Shown piece by piece: positions 1 through 13,900 of a stretch of 64,000 nt of DNA. The notes beneath the pieces are model-generated. The model was not told where the DNA came from. It was given only the letters and a program-made list of their open reading frames with translations, and did not search any database. The DNA lies in the NCBI GenBank assembly GCA_000711775.1, contig ARYC01002623.1, forward strand, positions 25,035 to 89,034. The letters run 5' to 3'. Both the position numbers and the translations under genes were made by a program. Origin of the DNA: Oxytricha trifallax (lineage: Eukaryota; Ciliophora; Spirotrichea; Sporadotrichida; Oxytrichidae). The stretch's first letter is position 1, and every line of letters begins with the position of its first letter.

Positions 1-240
1 TGAAGCTACCACAGCGAAAGGATAGGGATTACGTTTCCCAGCAGCGGCGGGACCGGTAAGCGTTTTTCTCCACCTTCTGTTTTCCAGTTGGATCTAACGA
101 GCTCTGTCCCCAGGTACAAAATGGGATGACATCTTGATTTTGGGAGAAGACTAGGTAATAGCGAGGATGGTTTTTCGGAGTTTTCTACTTCATGACTGCC
201 ACGTCACGGAATTTGCCACGTCAATTCACTCAGATACGTA
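1..240 (+). other. GC-richer island, possible terminal exon or macronuclear segment
   Basis: This edge of the window is clearly richer in G and C than the next 1.8 kb. A reading frame starts at position 4 and runs to about 60. A 32-bp stretch from about 57 then begins GTAAGC and ends TTCCAG, like a very short ciliate intron. If it is removed, the frame continues for about 15 codons to a TGA near 148. The joined peptide is about 35 residues and contains a short Gly/Ser stretch; I do not recognise it. The 5' part of any gene would lie outside the window. The drop to AT-rich sequence after ~250 would fit the end of a macronucleus-destined segment. The intron, frame and segment boundary are inference. 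Confidence 0.3.
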
Positions 241-2100
241 TACGTCACGACTAAGATTGATGTTTTGATTTTAGTATTAAACAGTGATATGTTAAATTTA
301 TTTGATTTTAATAGTAATTAAAATACAATTAAGATTTAGAGAATAAAAGTTTTGGTAGATAATAATAATTCATAACTAAATAACAGAATTCTTAATTGAT
401 AAAATTAAATATATAGGAATCTTAAAATAATAAGATTAATCATTTAATATGCTTTTTTTAATAGATTAAATAATTTAAAATAAAAGGAATTTCATGTATA
501 TTTTGTAAAAGCAATAATTCAATATCTGCTTTCTTAAATTTTAGTTTACATTATTGAATGGGAGTAAACCCTTTGCCGATTAATGATTAAAAAATACATT
601 TACTCTAAATAATTACATAATGCAACAATCTAACATATAAATTAAAATATTAAACCAGGCATTTTATACTTCTTAAATAATATAAAATAGCTTTACCACT
701 GTTAAAATTGCATCAATGGTTCTTTTTTGTATTAACTGATAAATGGCTTATAATTTTATTGTTTTTTAAATAACTAATTTTCGTGGATATTTAATATCCT
801 TTAACAATAAAGAATAAGCAACCTTTTCAGGCAATGATAATATTTCTTGAAAATCTAAATTAAATATAAACATTATTTGTTTTACTAAATGTTATTTAAA
901 ATTTAGAGAAGTTATTTCATGCTTTTAGCATGTTATGAGACTTGTTAGTATGTAAAATAGATTATTAAATGCTAATTTCTAATTAAAGGAATTACAGAAA
1001 AAGCTAATAAATCTACTCTTCGTTTTGCCTATGCCAAATTAAAATCGCTTTGTTTTTATTTGTGCTAAAAATTATCAATAATTATCCATAAAGTATATAT
1101 CAAAATAAGACTAGGTACTAATATGTTTGATATTGAAGTATATTATTGTTAAATATATTGCTATATTCATCATTGAGGTAACAAAGATATTAGAACTCGT
1201 AAAATTAGATTATCAACTGTATTATTAATTTAATATTCATAAAATACTGGATTCTTTATGTTTATTATATTTGTTTGTATATGCTTTTATGTGTGAAATT
1301 TCTCCAATGTATCAATAAATTATGCTTCAAAGATAGGGAACTTTCTATTATGTTAAAGTCTTTTCAGGTTTAGTTTGTCTGTAATTCATTTATCATTAAA
1401 TATAGAATTTATTCAAGCAACTTGTTAGATAATAATTTTCATTTATGCTAACTATAACTTTAAGATTTACTTAAGCTTTTTAAAATTAACTTTTTTATTT
1501 ATATTATTTGTTTATTTCCTGCTATCTTTCATATTTAGTTCAATCTCTCTAATTTTAGAACACATAATTTTCATTTTAAATCTTAATAGTATAAGAATTA
1601 TTTATTTTAAAACAATAAATGATGACATATTTCATCAATATAGATTATTTTAATTTTATAATTTTATTTTATCTATTATTTCAAGATATGGAACTTTCAT
1701 TAAAAGTTTCCTTTCTACTAAGTTTAATTAAATCTTTACTTGCTATAATTTTAATTTAATCTATATTGGAAATCTATTAGTTTTAATATCAATAATAAAG
1801 TTCAAAATTAAAAAAATATTCATAATAAAAATTTAAAACATTTAAAATAAGTATATAAAACAAGTATAAATACTATATATTATTTTTTGATAATCTTTTA
1901 CTTAATAATTATAATTAAAAGATACAGATATTTATGATTAGTTGTTAATATTGTAAAGAATAAACGTAGAGACATTTTTAAAACTAGTTTAAATTGAATA
2001 GCTTTTCTATTAAAATTAAATTTCAATGTTAAAATATCAATTTAATATCAATATAAATGATAATTAAGCTTTTAGTTTTATAATTTTATTAAAAGATTGG
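241..2100. other. AT-rich stretch without recognisable genes
   Basis: The sequence is dominated by A and T runs with no motif, repeat unit or coding composition that I can support. It is consistent with micronucleus-limited spacer or internal eliminated sequence. Confidence 0.6.
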
Positions 2101-2104
2101 TTCG

Positions 2105-2560
2105 GATAGAATTGTGATGAGGAATACGGCAACTTAGTGAGAATTCAAGTAGAAAGAAGTGAAACTATTTGATCGAACATTAGCGAGGATATTATATCGT
2201 AAATCAGCAGACAGAAACCGCAAACTGGAACAAACGATCAGATTGTTTTGTAGAACTTCAGTCAGACTGAAAAAGGAATTGACAATGGAACTGTGAGGAC
2301 TCCATTTTAGTAAAATGGGTAAGGATTTGATTGAGCTTGATATTTAAGTGTTCAAACAAGAATGAAACAGGATGAAAAACCTCAAATTAATAAAAGACAG
2401 ATGAGCAAGTGAGGAAGATCAAGGGGAAAAGGAGAAGAGAAAAAAACACAATCAGAGGATGAAGAGAAAATATGATTAAGTGAGATATAGTGAAGAGATG
2501 TGAAGAATACATAGAAGATCAGAAAAATCAGTTTAAAAACTGAAAATAACTGTCGCATTT
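2105..2560 (+). other. Purine-rich coding-like tract, unassigned
   Basis: The plus strand becomes purine-rich and less AT-rich than its flanks. One frame between about 2130 and 2295 is open with TAA/TAG as Gln and gives a basic peptide rich in Lys, Arg, Glu and Leu. It ends at a TGA, and other frames stay open downstream to ~2550. No family is recognised and there is no clear start. It could be a remnant of a gene, but open length alone proves little under this code. Confidence 0.2.
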
Positions 2561-3628
2561 CATGAATAACTATTTATTTATATTTAACTAATTATAAACA
2601 GTTTACTATTACTATTTTTAAGAACATTAGTATTAATGACTTCATTCCAAATAATAATCTTTGAAAAAACTGATTAAAGATTACGAAGATCATCTTTGAA
2701 TGCATTTAAAGTGATTGTTTATAATAGTATTAGACATTTAAAAAAAAGTTAATCATAAAAAATCAGATATTTTTAATCAATTTTTAATTAGTAAATATTT
2801 AATTAAAGTTTATAATTAAGTTAATAAAATAACTAAAATATTCATTTGAAGATTTTATTCTTGAATATTTATTAGTCCCATTATAGTACAGGACAAATGA
2901 TACTAATTTTTAAAATAAATGTTTAAATAAAATATATATATAACTATTCTTGTATTCATAGAAAAAAAAAGTATTAGTAAATTTTAATTCAATTTTATCG
3001 ATAATATATTTATAAAAACCTAATAGAAGCTGCATATATATTAACAATCGCATGTTTTACTTAAATAATGAATGAAATATTAACAATCTATTCAATATAA
3101 ATTATAAATATTAATAAACTAATTTAAATCTTTATTTTCAAAGCAATTATGATATATTTTACGAAAAATATATGATTACAAGAATTTGATTAAGAATATT
3201 AGATATAATAAAAATGTCTGATCAGATGATGCCATGCCACTCACAATAAATATAAGTTACAAGAAACATATCTAATTTTTTATTTTTTATAGTGAGTTTT
3301 CGACAAGAAAGAAAAGGGATAGGCACATATTATTGGAATGATGGTGACATCAATGAAGGATAATGGATGAATGATAAAAGATGTTCTTAGATACCATATT
3401 TACTTAAGTCAATCCCAATTCTTAATTATATTATCCTTTTTCATTTTAAATTAAAGACTTCCCCTTATTTTTCATAAATAAACAATTTAATAAATGATTA
3501 ATAACCTACTTATATTAGAAATACAAAAATGAAATTCTTTAATATTAAGCAAGTATTTTCGAAATGTGGAAGTTGTTTCAACAAAATTAAAAAAACGATA
3601 GAATTATGATTATTTTATATCAAATTTC
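2561..3628. other. AT-rich stretch without recognisable genes
   Basis: Low-complexity A/T sequence; no repeat family, hairpin or coding signal stood out. Confidence 0.5.
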
Positions 3629-4165
3629 ATTACATTGCTCTCCAAAGTTTGGCAATGACTTATTGGCAAGAAAGAGAAAAGAATACTCGTGGTCGGTCTC
3701 GATGCTGCTGGTAAGACCACCATCTTTTACAAACTAAAGCTCGGTAAGGTCCTCACAACTCTCCCAACTATCGGCTTCATCGTGGAGACGGTTGACTACA
3801 AGAACAGTGGTTTCACCTTGTGGGATGTAGGCGGTCAAGACAAGATTAGACTCTTTTTGAGATACTATTACCAAACACCTAAGGTTTAATTTTTCTCGTT
3901 GACTCAAACGATAGAGACAGAGTGATGACTCCAGAGAAGAACTTCACAAGATAATCTCTGAGGAAGAATTAATATAGCAGTTCTCTTGGTATTCCCCAAT
4001 AAGCAAGATCCTCCAGGCTCTGTGACTTGCACAGAGATTACCGATAAACTAGGTAACCACACTATCACAGGCAGAATTTGGTACATTCAAAGCTCATGTA
4101 AAGTAACTGTAGATGATTTTTATGATGGTCCTGACTTGGTCTCAAATCATGTTGTCTCAAATTGA
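3629..4165 (+). pseudogene. Broken ARF-family small GTPase gene
   Basis: This is a nearly full-length copy of an ADP-ribosylation factor, the GTPase that recruits coat proteins in vesicle traffic. Visible in order are a degenerate N-terminus ending GKKEKRI, the P-loop GLDAAGKTT (about 3695-3721), the switch I PTIGF, the switch [12 protein letters not shown], the segment VDSNDRDRV, the guanine-specificity motif NKQD (3998-4009) and a C-terminus ending at TGA (4163-4165). The frame is broken. A TGA lies at 3656-3658, where family members commonly have a basic residue. One base is missing near 3875, shifting the frame just before QG, and two more shifts flank the ~3930-3975 part. A TAA in the reading frame falls on the conserved Gln before GLIF, which supports the ciliate code. 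Arg-Arg-rich coat-binding surfaces cannot be judged. No intron is seen, so it may be a retrocopy or an old paralogue. Not functional as read. Confidence 0.85.
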
Positions 4166-6683
4166 AATGCTAAAAGGTATTTCATTTAGTGTTTGGATCT
4201 TTGAACTGTGCAGATCAATTAAGAAATCTCTATCTCTTGAATGTAGCGAATTATTGCTATTACTTATAAATATATGTTTAATTTAAATTATAATATGTTC
4301 AAAATAACTCACTCTTTTAAAGAAGTAATTTGATAATTTTGTAATTTTATCGTTTTTTGAATTTGATTGTAACAACTTCCAAATTTCGAAAATATTTGCT
4401 TAATATAAAATAAGAAATTGAGAAGATTAAGAGTGGTGCCTTTGTAAATCAAGCAAGTATTTTTTAATTATTTAAAATATCATTCAAATTAATCATTGAT
4501 TGAGCTACATTTAATAAAAAATGGGCTAAGTGTAGCTTTTTTAAAAATAATATAACCTTTTACATTAACTTCTTCAAATGACCATACCATCATTAAAAAA
4601 GCCTCAAGCTGATATGATTTAAGCTTCTGCCAATTTTAGTATTTAATGCGTCTCAAAGAAATTTGATAATCGATCTTAAAAAACATGTTATAAATAGCAG
4701 TTTATCAAAAAAATATTTTGAAAGTCAAAATAGTAATAATAATAGTAAAATTTATAGTAATTAAAATAGAGAAAGAAGAACTCCCAATTTAAGCGATACT
4801 TGTGAAACAAATTAATTCTAATTACGTTAATAAAACATCAATAAGTACAAATATTTTGATATAAAAAATTTAATTTCTCTTAAAATCATAATACTCTCTG
4901 AAAATATCAAATTACTATTATTTTATTTTTCAAAGTCCATAACAAATAAAGTGTTGAGTTAATCAAATATTATTAAAAATTTCAAAAATACAAAAATTGT
5001 TATTAGGCATAAAATTATAATACTTTAGATCATTCCTAAGTCATAGAATATTTCTAATGGTAGAGATAAGAAAAGCCAAATGATTGCAAAATAAAAATAA
5101 GCATATTTTATGTAAAAATGCTAAAATAAGATCTAGTGTATCAAGTGCAAATTAATACAAAATATACTTTATTAAATGGGCTTACTTATTTTCATTCTTT
5201 CAACTTTTAAGCAATATTTTCTATTAAAAAATGTTGTATGCATATATATATATACTTTTTCAAAAAATAATAAGATGATTAGAGAGATTAGATAATCTAG
5301 TGTTTAAAGCAAATAAATAATGCTTAAATTAATAAGCAAGTAGTTCAATTGTAGTAAAAAAGCATATTTAAATAACTAAAATAGATTTAATAAAAACTAA
5401 ATAAATATAATCTCTAACGAAGTTCAGAGTATTTATTTTTTTATAATTAATATCTCTGAATATGGTTAACTCATAATTATTTTTATATTCATAACATTAT
5501 ATGATTGAAACAATGCATCTTAAATAACAATAAATCCTAGAGATAAAATTATGTAAATATTCTTTTATAATATTTTAATCAAAAAATAGTATTTTTTATA
5601 AAGATTTTCTTGAACACTTTGAATGTAAGAAATTAATAAAAATATCCAACTATTAATATAATTTATAAACCCCGTAAGTCTATTAAGAATAATCAAATTA
5701 AAATTAAAATATCATAGGCTGTTACTAAAAATAATTAGGCTAAAACAAAATAACGCACCCTTATTAGTTTTTTTTTAGAAAAAATTATTCGGGGCAATTG
5801 ATTTAATAATTAGTCAAACTTTAATAATTTAAGCCAATAATAACATAATTTTATAATTCTTATTTCTCAATCTTCATTTTTAATTGACTAATGAGGTTTT
5901 ACAAGATCTATATCTTATTAACTATTATTTAAATATCTAATTTAAGTCATAAATTTCATTTAATATGTTGAGTAATCATATAATTCTACTTGATGTCTAG
6001 TAAAACTATATTTAATCTTTGTCTTACTCAGCCATTAATCATGCATAAAGGAATTAAAATTAAAAATAAATGACTAAAATTAAATTTTTCATAAATTAAA
6101 AATAGATTCTTGCTAAAATATGAATTTTGAATTTAATAAAGAACAAATTAAAATATAAAACAATAAACAATAAAATAACAAGTTTAAATAGCTATACCAG
6201 GACATTAAAGTCAAAAAGCAAATTAATATGTTATTGTTTATTAAATAATTTATAATTTATTGATATATCTAGTGATTTTAAACACTTAAATATATAATGT
6301 TACTAAATTTTAATATTTATGATAATTGTAAAAAAATTTCAAATAAAAGGCTTAAGATTTTAAATTTAAAAAAATTGTAATTAAGTGTTAAATATTTTAA
6401 AATATTGGCATCTTTATTAAATAAAATACATTGAAAATGGGGAATATAAAAATAAAATAGAAAACTAATAATTGAAATATATAAAAGCCATTTAATAGTA
6501 AAACATCTAGATAAAAATATCCCTATATATTAAATAAAGTGATTAAAGATAACTACTAACTTAAATTGCAGTTTATGATAATGGAGTTTGTTAATATTTT
6601 GATTTAGTAATTTCTTAACGCAGTGTTTCTAATTGTTGCAGCTGCATTACAAAAAATTATATTCTTATTATTTTGTTACTTTT
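4166..6683. other. AT-rich spacer before the satellite array
   Basis: About 2.5 kb of A/T-rich sequence with no supported gene. A short (AT)n run occurs near 5240. Nothing else is identifiable. Confidence 0.55.
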
Positions 6684-9600
6684 AGATGTAACATCAGTGA
6701 CCATTTTAAATTGTGTTTTCAGACTAATTTCAATGTGGTGAACAATTCTAATAACTTTAAATGGTTTGAGAGCATTTCTTCCATGAGGGCTTTGGAAATG
6801 AACATATTCTTTGTGTGGTACTTTAAAATGAAATGTTTTGAATTGTCTAAAATTTAATTTAATCAATTTTCAAGTGTTCTGTGTCATCGTCAAATGCAAA
6901 GAGAATAATCTTGCGAGCTTATAGTTAAGAAAACTGTAACTAGCAAGAGTAGAATACTTTTGAATTCCCATGAGTTTATTCTCCCTCCGATTTGTGACTT
7001 TCATAAAGTATTTATTGAAATATAAAATATTATGTATCTAATCGTCTCTTAAATTTAAGGTAATCATTGAAGATGTAACATCAGTGACCATTTTAAATTG
7101 TGTTTTCAGACTAATTTCAATGTGGTGGTGAACAATTCTAAATAACTTCAAATGGTTTGAGAGCATTGCCTCCATGAGGGCTTTGGAAATGAACAATTTC
7201 TTTGTGTGGTACTTTAAAATGAAATGTTTTGAATTGTCTAAAATTTAATTTAAACCATTTTCAAGGGTCCTGTGTCATCGTCAAATGCAAAGTGAATATT
7301 CTTGCGAGCTTATAATAAAGAAAAATGTATTAAGCAAGAGTAGAATACTTTTGAATTCACATGAGTTTATTATCCCTCCGATTTTTGACTTTCATAAGTA
7401 TATATTGAAATATAAAATATTTTGTATCTAATCGTCTCTTAAATTTAAGATAATCATTGAAGATGTAACATCAATGACCATTTTAAATTGTATTTTCAGA
7501 TTAATTTCAATGTGGTGAACATTTCTAATACTTTAAAATGGTTTAAGAGCATTTCTTCCATGAGGGCTTTGGAAATGAACAATTTCTTTGTGTGGTACTT
7601 TAAAATGAAATTTTTTGAATTGTCTAAAATTTAATTTAAACCATTTTCAAGGGTCCTGTGTCATCGTCAAATGCAAAGTGAATATTCTTGCGAGCTTATA
7701 ATAAAGAAAAATGTATTAAGCAAGAGTAGAATACTTTTGAATTCACATGAGTTTATTCTCCCTCCGATTTTTGACTTTCATAAAGTATATATTGAAATAT
7801 AAAATATTATTGTATCTAATCGTCTCTTAAATTTAAGGTAATCATTGAAGATGTAACATCAGTGACCATTTTAAATTGTGTTTTCAGATTAATTTCAATG
7901 TGGTGAACAATTCTAAATAACTTTAAATGGTTTGAGAGCATTGCCTCCATGAGGGCTTTGGAAATGAACAATTTCTTTGTGTGGTACTTTAAAATGAAAT
8001 GTTTTGAATTGTCTAAAATTTAATTTAAACCATTTTCAAGTGTTCTGTGTCATCGTCAAATGCAAAGTGAATAATCTTGCGAGCTTATAATAAAGAAAAC
8101 TGTAACAAGCAAGAGTAGAATACTTTTGAATTCACATGAGTTTATTCTCCCTCCGATTTGTGACTTTCATAAAGTATATATTGAAATATAAAATATAATG
8201 TATATAAGCATTTCTTAAATTTAAGTTAATCATTGAAGATGTAACATCAGTGACCATTTTAAATTGTGTTTTCAGACTAATTTCAATGTGGTGGTGCACA
8301 ATTATAATAACTTTAAATGGTTTGAGAGCATTGTCTCCATGAGGGCTTTGGAAATGAACAATTTCTTTGTGTGGTACTTTAAAATGAAATGTTTTGAATT
8401 GTCTAAAATTTAATTTAAACCATTTTCAAGTGTTCTGTGTCATCGTCAAATGCAAAGTGAATAATCTTGCGAGCTTATAATAAAGAAAAATGTAACAAGC
8501 AAGAGTAGAATACTTTTGAATTCACATGAGTTTATTATCCCTCCGATTTTTGACATTCATAAAGTATATATTGAAATATAAAATATTTTGTATCTAATCG
8601 TTTCTTAAATTTAAGTTAATCATTGAAGATGTAACATCAGTGACCATTTTAAATTGTGTTTTCAGACTAATTTCAATGTGGTGAACAATTCTAATAACTT
8701 TAAATGGTTTGAGAGCATTGCCTCCATGAGGGCTTTGGAAATGAACAATTTCTTTGTGTGGTACTTTAAAATGAAATGTTTTGAATTGTCTAAAATTTAA
8801 TTTAAACCATTTTCAAGTGTTCTGTGTCATCGTCAAATGCAAAGTGAATAATCTTGCGAGCTTATAATAAAGAAAAATGTAACAAGCAAGAGTAGAATAC
8901 TTTTGAATTCACATGAGTTTATTATCCCTCCGATTTTTGACATTCATAAAGTATATATTGAAATATAAAATATTTTGTATCTAATGGTTTCTTAAATTTA
9001 AGTTAATCATTGAAGATGTAACATCAGTGACCATTTTAAATTGTGTTTTCAGATTAATTTCAATGTGGTTAACAATTCATAATAACTTTAAATGGTTTGA
9101 GAGCATTGCCTCCATGAGGGCTTTGGAAATGAACAATTTCTTTGTGTGGTACTTTAAAATGAAATGTTTTGAATTGTCTAAAATTTAATTTAAACCATTT
9201 TCAAGTGTTCTGTGTCATCGTCAAATGCAAAGTGAATAATCTTGCGAGCTTATAATAAAGAAAAATGTAACAAGCAAGAGTAGAATACTTATGAATTCAC
9301 ATGAGTTTATTCTTCCTCCAATTTTTGACTTTCATAAAGTATATATTGAAATATAAAATATTATGTATCTAATCGTATATTAAAATTAAGTTAATCATTG
9401 AAGATGTAACATCAGTGACCATTTTAAATTGTGTTTTCAGATTAATTTCAATGTGGTGAACATTTCTAATAAGTTTAAATGGTTTGAGAGCATTTCTTCC
9501 ATGAGGGCTTTGGAAATGAACAATTTCTTTTTGTGGTACTTTAAAATGAAATGTTTTTAATTAGCTAAAATTTAATTTAAACCATTTTCAAGTGTTCTGT

Positions 9601-10176
9601 GTCATCGTCAAATGCAAAGTGAATAATCTTGCGAGCTTATAATAAAAAAATGTTACAAGCAAGAGTAGAATACTTTTGAATTCACATGAGTTTATTCTCC
9701 CTCCGATTTGTGACTTTCATTAAGTATAAATTGAAATATAAAATATTATGTATATATAAGCATCTCTTAAATTTAAGTTAATCATTGAAGATGTAACATC
9801 AGTGACCATTTCAAATTGTGTTTTCAGACTAATTTCAATGTGGTGAACAATTCTATACAACTTTAAATGGTTTGAGAGCATTGCCTCCATGAGGGCTTTG
9901 GAAATGAACAATTTCTTTGTGTCGTACTTTTTAAAATGAAATGTTTTGAATTGTCTAAAATTTAATTTTAACCATTTTCAAGTGTTCTGTGTCATCGTCA
10001 AATGGAAAGTGAATAATCTTGCGAGCTTATAATAAAGAAAAATGTATTAAGCAACAGTAGAATACTTTTGAATTCACATGAGTTTATTCTCCCTCCGAAT
10101 TGTGACTTTCATAAAGTATATATTGATATATAAAATAATATGTATCTAATGGTTTCTTAAATTAAAGGTAATCATT
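6684..10176 (+). repeat. Tandem satellite: nine units of ~388 bp
   Basis: Nine head-to-tail units begin with AGATGTAACATCAGTGACC at 6684, 7071, 7461, 7849, 8237, 8627, 9014, 9402 and 9789, with spacings of 387-390 bp. Each unit carries the same landmarks in order, including CCATGAGGGCTTTGGAAATG, a TCATCGTCAAATGCAAAG block, CTTGCGAGCTTATA and a CTCCCTCCGATTT block near the end. Units differ by scattered substitutions and 1-3 bp indels such as GTGGTGGTG versus GTGGTG. The array starts abruptly at 6684 and stops abruptly at ~10176. Short reading frames inside it are by-products of the repeat. The unit size fits the ~380-bp satellite I recall for Oxytricha micronuclear DNA, but I have not aligned the two. 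Confidence 0.97.
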
Positions 10177-10900
10177 TTCTCTCCATCAAACAATTTTGTA
10201 GATTAGTGTTTTCTGAGTAAATTAATTAAATTCCCACCTGATTCGATGTTAATATATTGACCATTCATGAACATAATAAAAATTCACAGATCCTATTTTA
10301 AGACAAAAAAGACTTAGTTTTATTTACGGTTTATATTATTTATAATAGTGAATCACTAATCATAAAGCATAGATTTCATTGAAAATTAATTCAACTATTT
10401 AATCCTGCATATAAAATGTTTCATACATTTAGTTATATAATTCCCACAGAAATTGATTTTCTGATGTATCAGTATTCAAATTGAGACACAGGACACATGC
10501 AAATAATTCATCTTAAATTTGCAATAGATTTGTTTTTCAAGGAAATAATTTAACATGCACTCTTGGTTGCAGTGGATTATCAGGAAGTGCAATTATGTTT
10601 GAATGTATAAAAATTTATTGACAAAAATAATTGGTAAATGAAAAAATCAATTATGAAATAGCCATATACTAAAGTATAAAAAAAGAAGAACCTAGGTTAA
10701 CAATGATTATCTTTAAAAATGAAAAATATTAAAAAATTTTACATTAAAATATGATTTGAAAATCATTTTTATCAAAATAATATTGCAAAGCTAACAATTC
10801 CCTCCTAATATAGCTTAGTTAACTAAATTAACCTTTCACCAGTTAAAATAGAGATTGATTCGATGAGTTAAATCTTTGATAATTTAACTTGCACATAGAT
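10177..10900. other. AT-rich stretch after the satellite
   Basis: No gene, repeat copy or hairpin that I can support; the satellite motif is absent immediately after 10176. Confidence 0.5.
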
Positions 10901-13900
10901 TTTATAGGTGTTTTCAAAAGAAGTAACTTACTTCCAACAATTGGTCATTACATATTCACTGATGCTTCTTCTTCAAACTTTGAAAAGAGCAAATTGAGAT
11001 AAGTGCTATTAAAACTTATGGATCAATTGAGTTGAGTTTTAATAATGTTTAGTTCAGTTTCAATAAGTATTTACAGCCTTCCTACACAAGAACAAGAGCA
11101 GTCTTTTATATTAAGAATAAAATTATGGATTTTTTAACCTTGAAATCAACAATATAAAGCTAAATTAGGTCTATATGATATTGCTGAATTTGATTCATAA
11201 AATGATGTCTATTTTTATTAGCTCTATTTTTTTTAGTTAAGGCTCAGCAACAATTCATTCCAAAATAAGAATACTTTAATCAAGCAATGTAAATATAAGA
11301 GAAACTGAAAAGATCAGTGCAAATTTTAAAATCATATATTATTTAATGGTTTAAGAGATTAACTGCCTCAAGCTTTCCCTTAAATTACAATCAAAATGAC
11401 ATCATAAAGAAAGATTAAATCATTCAAGATAACTTATTCATAGATAGTTTTAGAGTTATCAATATGGTTAGAAGCATTTTCAACGTTTATTCCTAATCTC
11501 TATAAATATAAAATTTTTAAATTAACTATTTTTTAAGTTAGATAGGTAATGATATTATAGATTTAGCTTTGTTTAACTTACAGCTGAGAGAGCCATTTAT
11601 AAATTTTGAAAACTAAGGTATTATTCCAATATTAGATTTGAATATTTATTTTTAATTAGAAATTGATTTACTTAACACTAAATATGGAGTAAGTTATCTT
11701 TAATATTATGAATTTTAAACATCACTATTTTCAAGTCATCTTTCTTATCCTTGAATTATTTTGAAAATTTTGAAATTTATCTTATTTCATCAACTTCAAC
11801 TTCTACAACTTCATCGACAACTTCCTCTTTAAATATAAACCCCAAAAGTTTGATTAAATTAGAACAGAAAAAACCTAACTGCCACTATTTTGGCAATACT
11901 ATAGATAGAGCTAGAGATTAAAATTCTAAATCAAATTTGTTAGTAAAATTGATTATGTATTGCTCTAAAATTGCTCGTTTTCTGGTAAATTCGATGAAGA
12001 TTCTAGCAGATTTTCTTTTTTAATTATGAAGATATTCAGGATTAAACATTCACTTTGATTTGAATAGCCTTGAGTTCAATTAAGAAAAGCCATTGTGAGT
12101 TTTAAGGAATTTTAAGTTAACAATTTGACTCTAATTAATTTTTTATAAATGAAGTGATGCAAATAGCAGCTTTAAACAAATTAATTATGAGTAATTTATT
12201 TTTGATAAATAATATTGTTTAGAATCAAATCAAAACCTAAAATTCTTTGCTTTAATATTACATCGACATTCATTCATTGTGGGTTTATTTTTGTATGAGG
12301 ACGATTTATGCCTAGAATATATAAAGATTGTTCTGTCTGACCCATATTTTTGTAGGATTTACAGCTTAAAATCAATTTATGAGTTCTAGTGATATCATAT
12401 AGGAAACAAGATCAAGCATTTATATAATTTTCATAAAAGTGATCAAAACTTGATAATTGAGAGGACAACCATCAGACTTTGTCAGCAATATATATAGTTG
12501 CTCTATAAATAGTTTGAACTTCGGCTTATATAAATTTCATTTCCAATCATTTAATATTAATAATGCTCATAATCGTGGTGGTGCTATTCATCTAACCAAT
12601 ATTCATCTACAAATGCTATATTATAGAATTTGATTCAAATAGAGCAGTTATTGGTAGAGTTATATATCTTGATAATATGTCTGGAAATTAAATAACTTTA
12701 ACAGTAATTTAAGAGTTTTATCATCAACATCTCTAATTAAAGGATCGTTTGCATATCTAAATGATGTGGATAGTGATGGAAATTAAACAATAATTTTTTA
12801 AAAGTACTTCAACCGAGTTCTAGTTATACTCCATTTTGAAACTACTCTAGTTCAAAGTTATCTTCTTCATGTTAATACAATCAATAACTTGGACACAAGC
12901 ATTTTTTATAGTATATTCAATAATATAAATACAAATTAAATTTTTGGGCGATTAATTTCAATTAATGAAAACTTTGAGAAAAGTCTTGAATTTTTGATTT
13001 CATGATTCTAATATCATCACTAAGACATAATAGATCTGGTGGATTCCTATGTCTAGGAAAGTTTACATAATATGTAGAAATTTATAAAATAAATTCTAAC
13101 TCTTTTATAATTCTCGCAATAAAAAAAAATTTCCTTGATATTAGATCATATCACTAGTTATTTAAAATTTTAAACTTTTTAACACTTGTGCAAATACAAC
13201 TTTGCATTTGCTTATCTTATTACTTAAAATTCAATAGATATTATTGGTGATAAATTAAAACATTTAATTTTTATAGTTTATGGAACAGGGGTGGTTGTTT
13301 CGCAAAAATATTGAAAGAAATTCAATTACATTTAAAGGATAAACGTAATCAAAGGAATTTCAAAGGTAAATAAAATAAAATTTTAGAAGAGACTAGTTTT
13401 CAAGTAAAAATATCTTGAAAAGGTGGTCTTATAACTTTACATGCAACAAACAATTTTATCTCAATAAACTGAGTAAATTTCAAGTTCTTAACCCCACATG
13501 AATAAAAATATTTTCAAAAATCTTTCAGAAATAGTACTAATTTATCTGTAATAAACTAGCTAGTTTCGAAAAAGTTATTTGTACTAATTCCGGTGACGCT
13601 CTCTACCTATACTCAAATATAGCCGAATTTAAAATTGCTAACATTATAATTAAAAATCTTTATATTTTATTTATAAATCTGGTGCTTTTATTTATCTTTC
13701 CTCTCTTTTTACTGAATTTATGAATTTCAATAATCATGGAGTAATATTGCTGGGATCCACATATAAGAATAAGGATCTTTGTTTTACATTTATGAGTTTA
13801 GTTAAACTTTAGTCAAAGCAGAGGTATATTTACTGTGCATTTAAATTTAACTAAATTTTTTAGGAGTAGATCCGAATGTAACTTGAATTGCTCTAAATCT

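Noticed and set aside
6633-6866. Open frames on both strands at the left edge of the satellite
   Set aside because: They lie across the junction and the first repeat unit, recur as fragments in the other units with stops, and show no protein features.
9720-9911. 63-codon minus-strand frame
   Set aside because: It lies wholly inside one satellite unit and is not kept open in other units.
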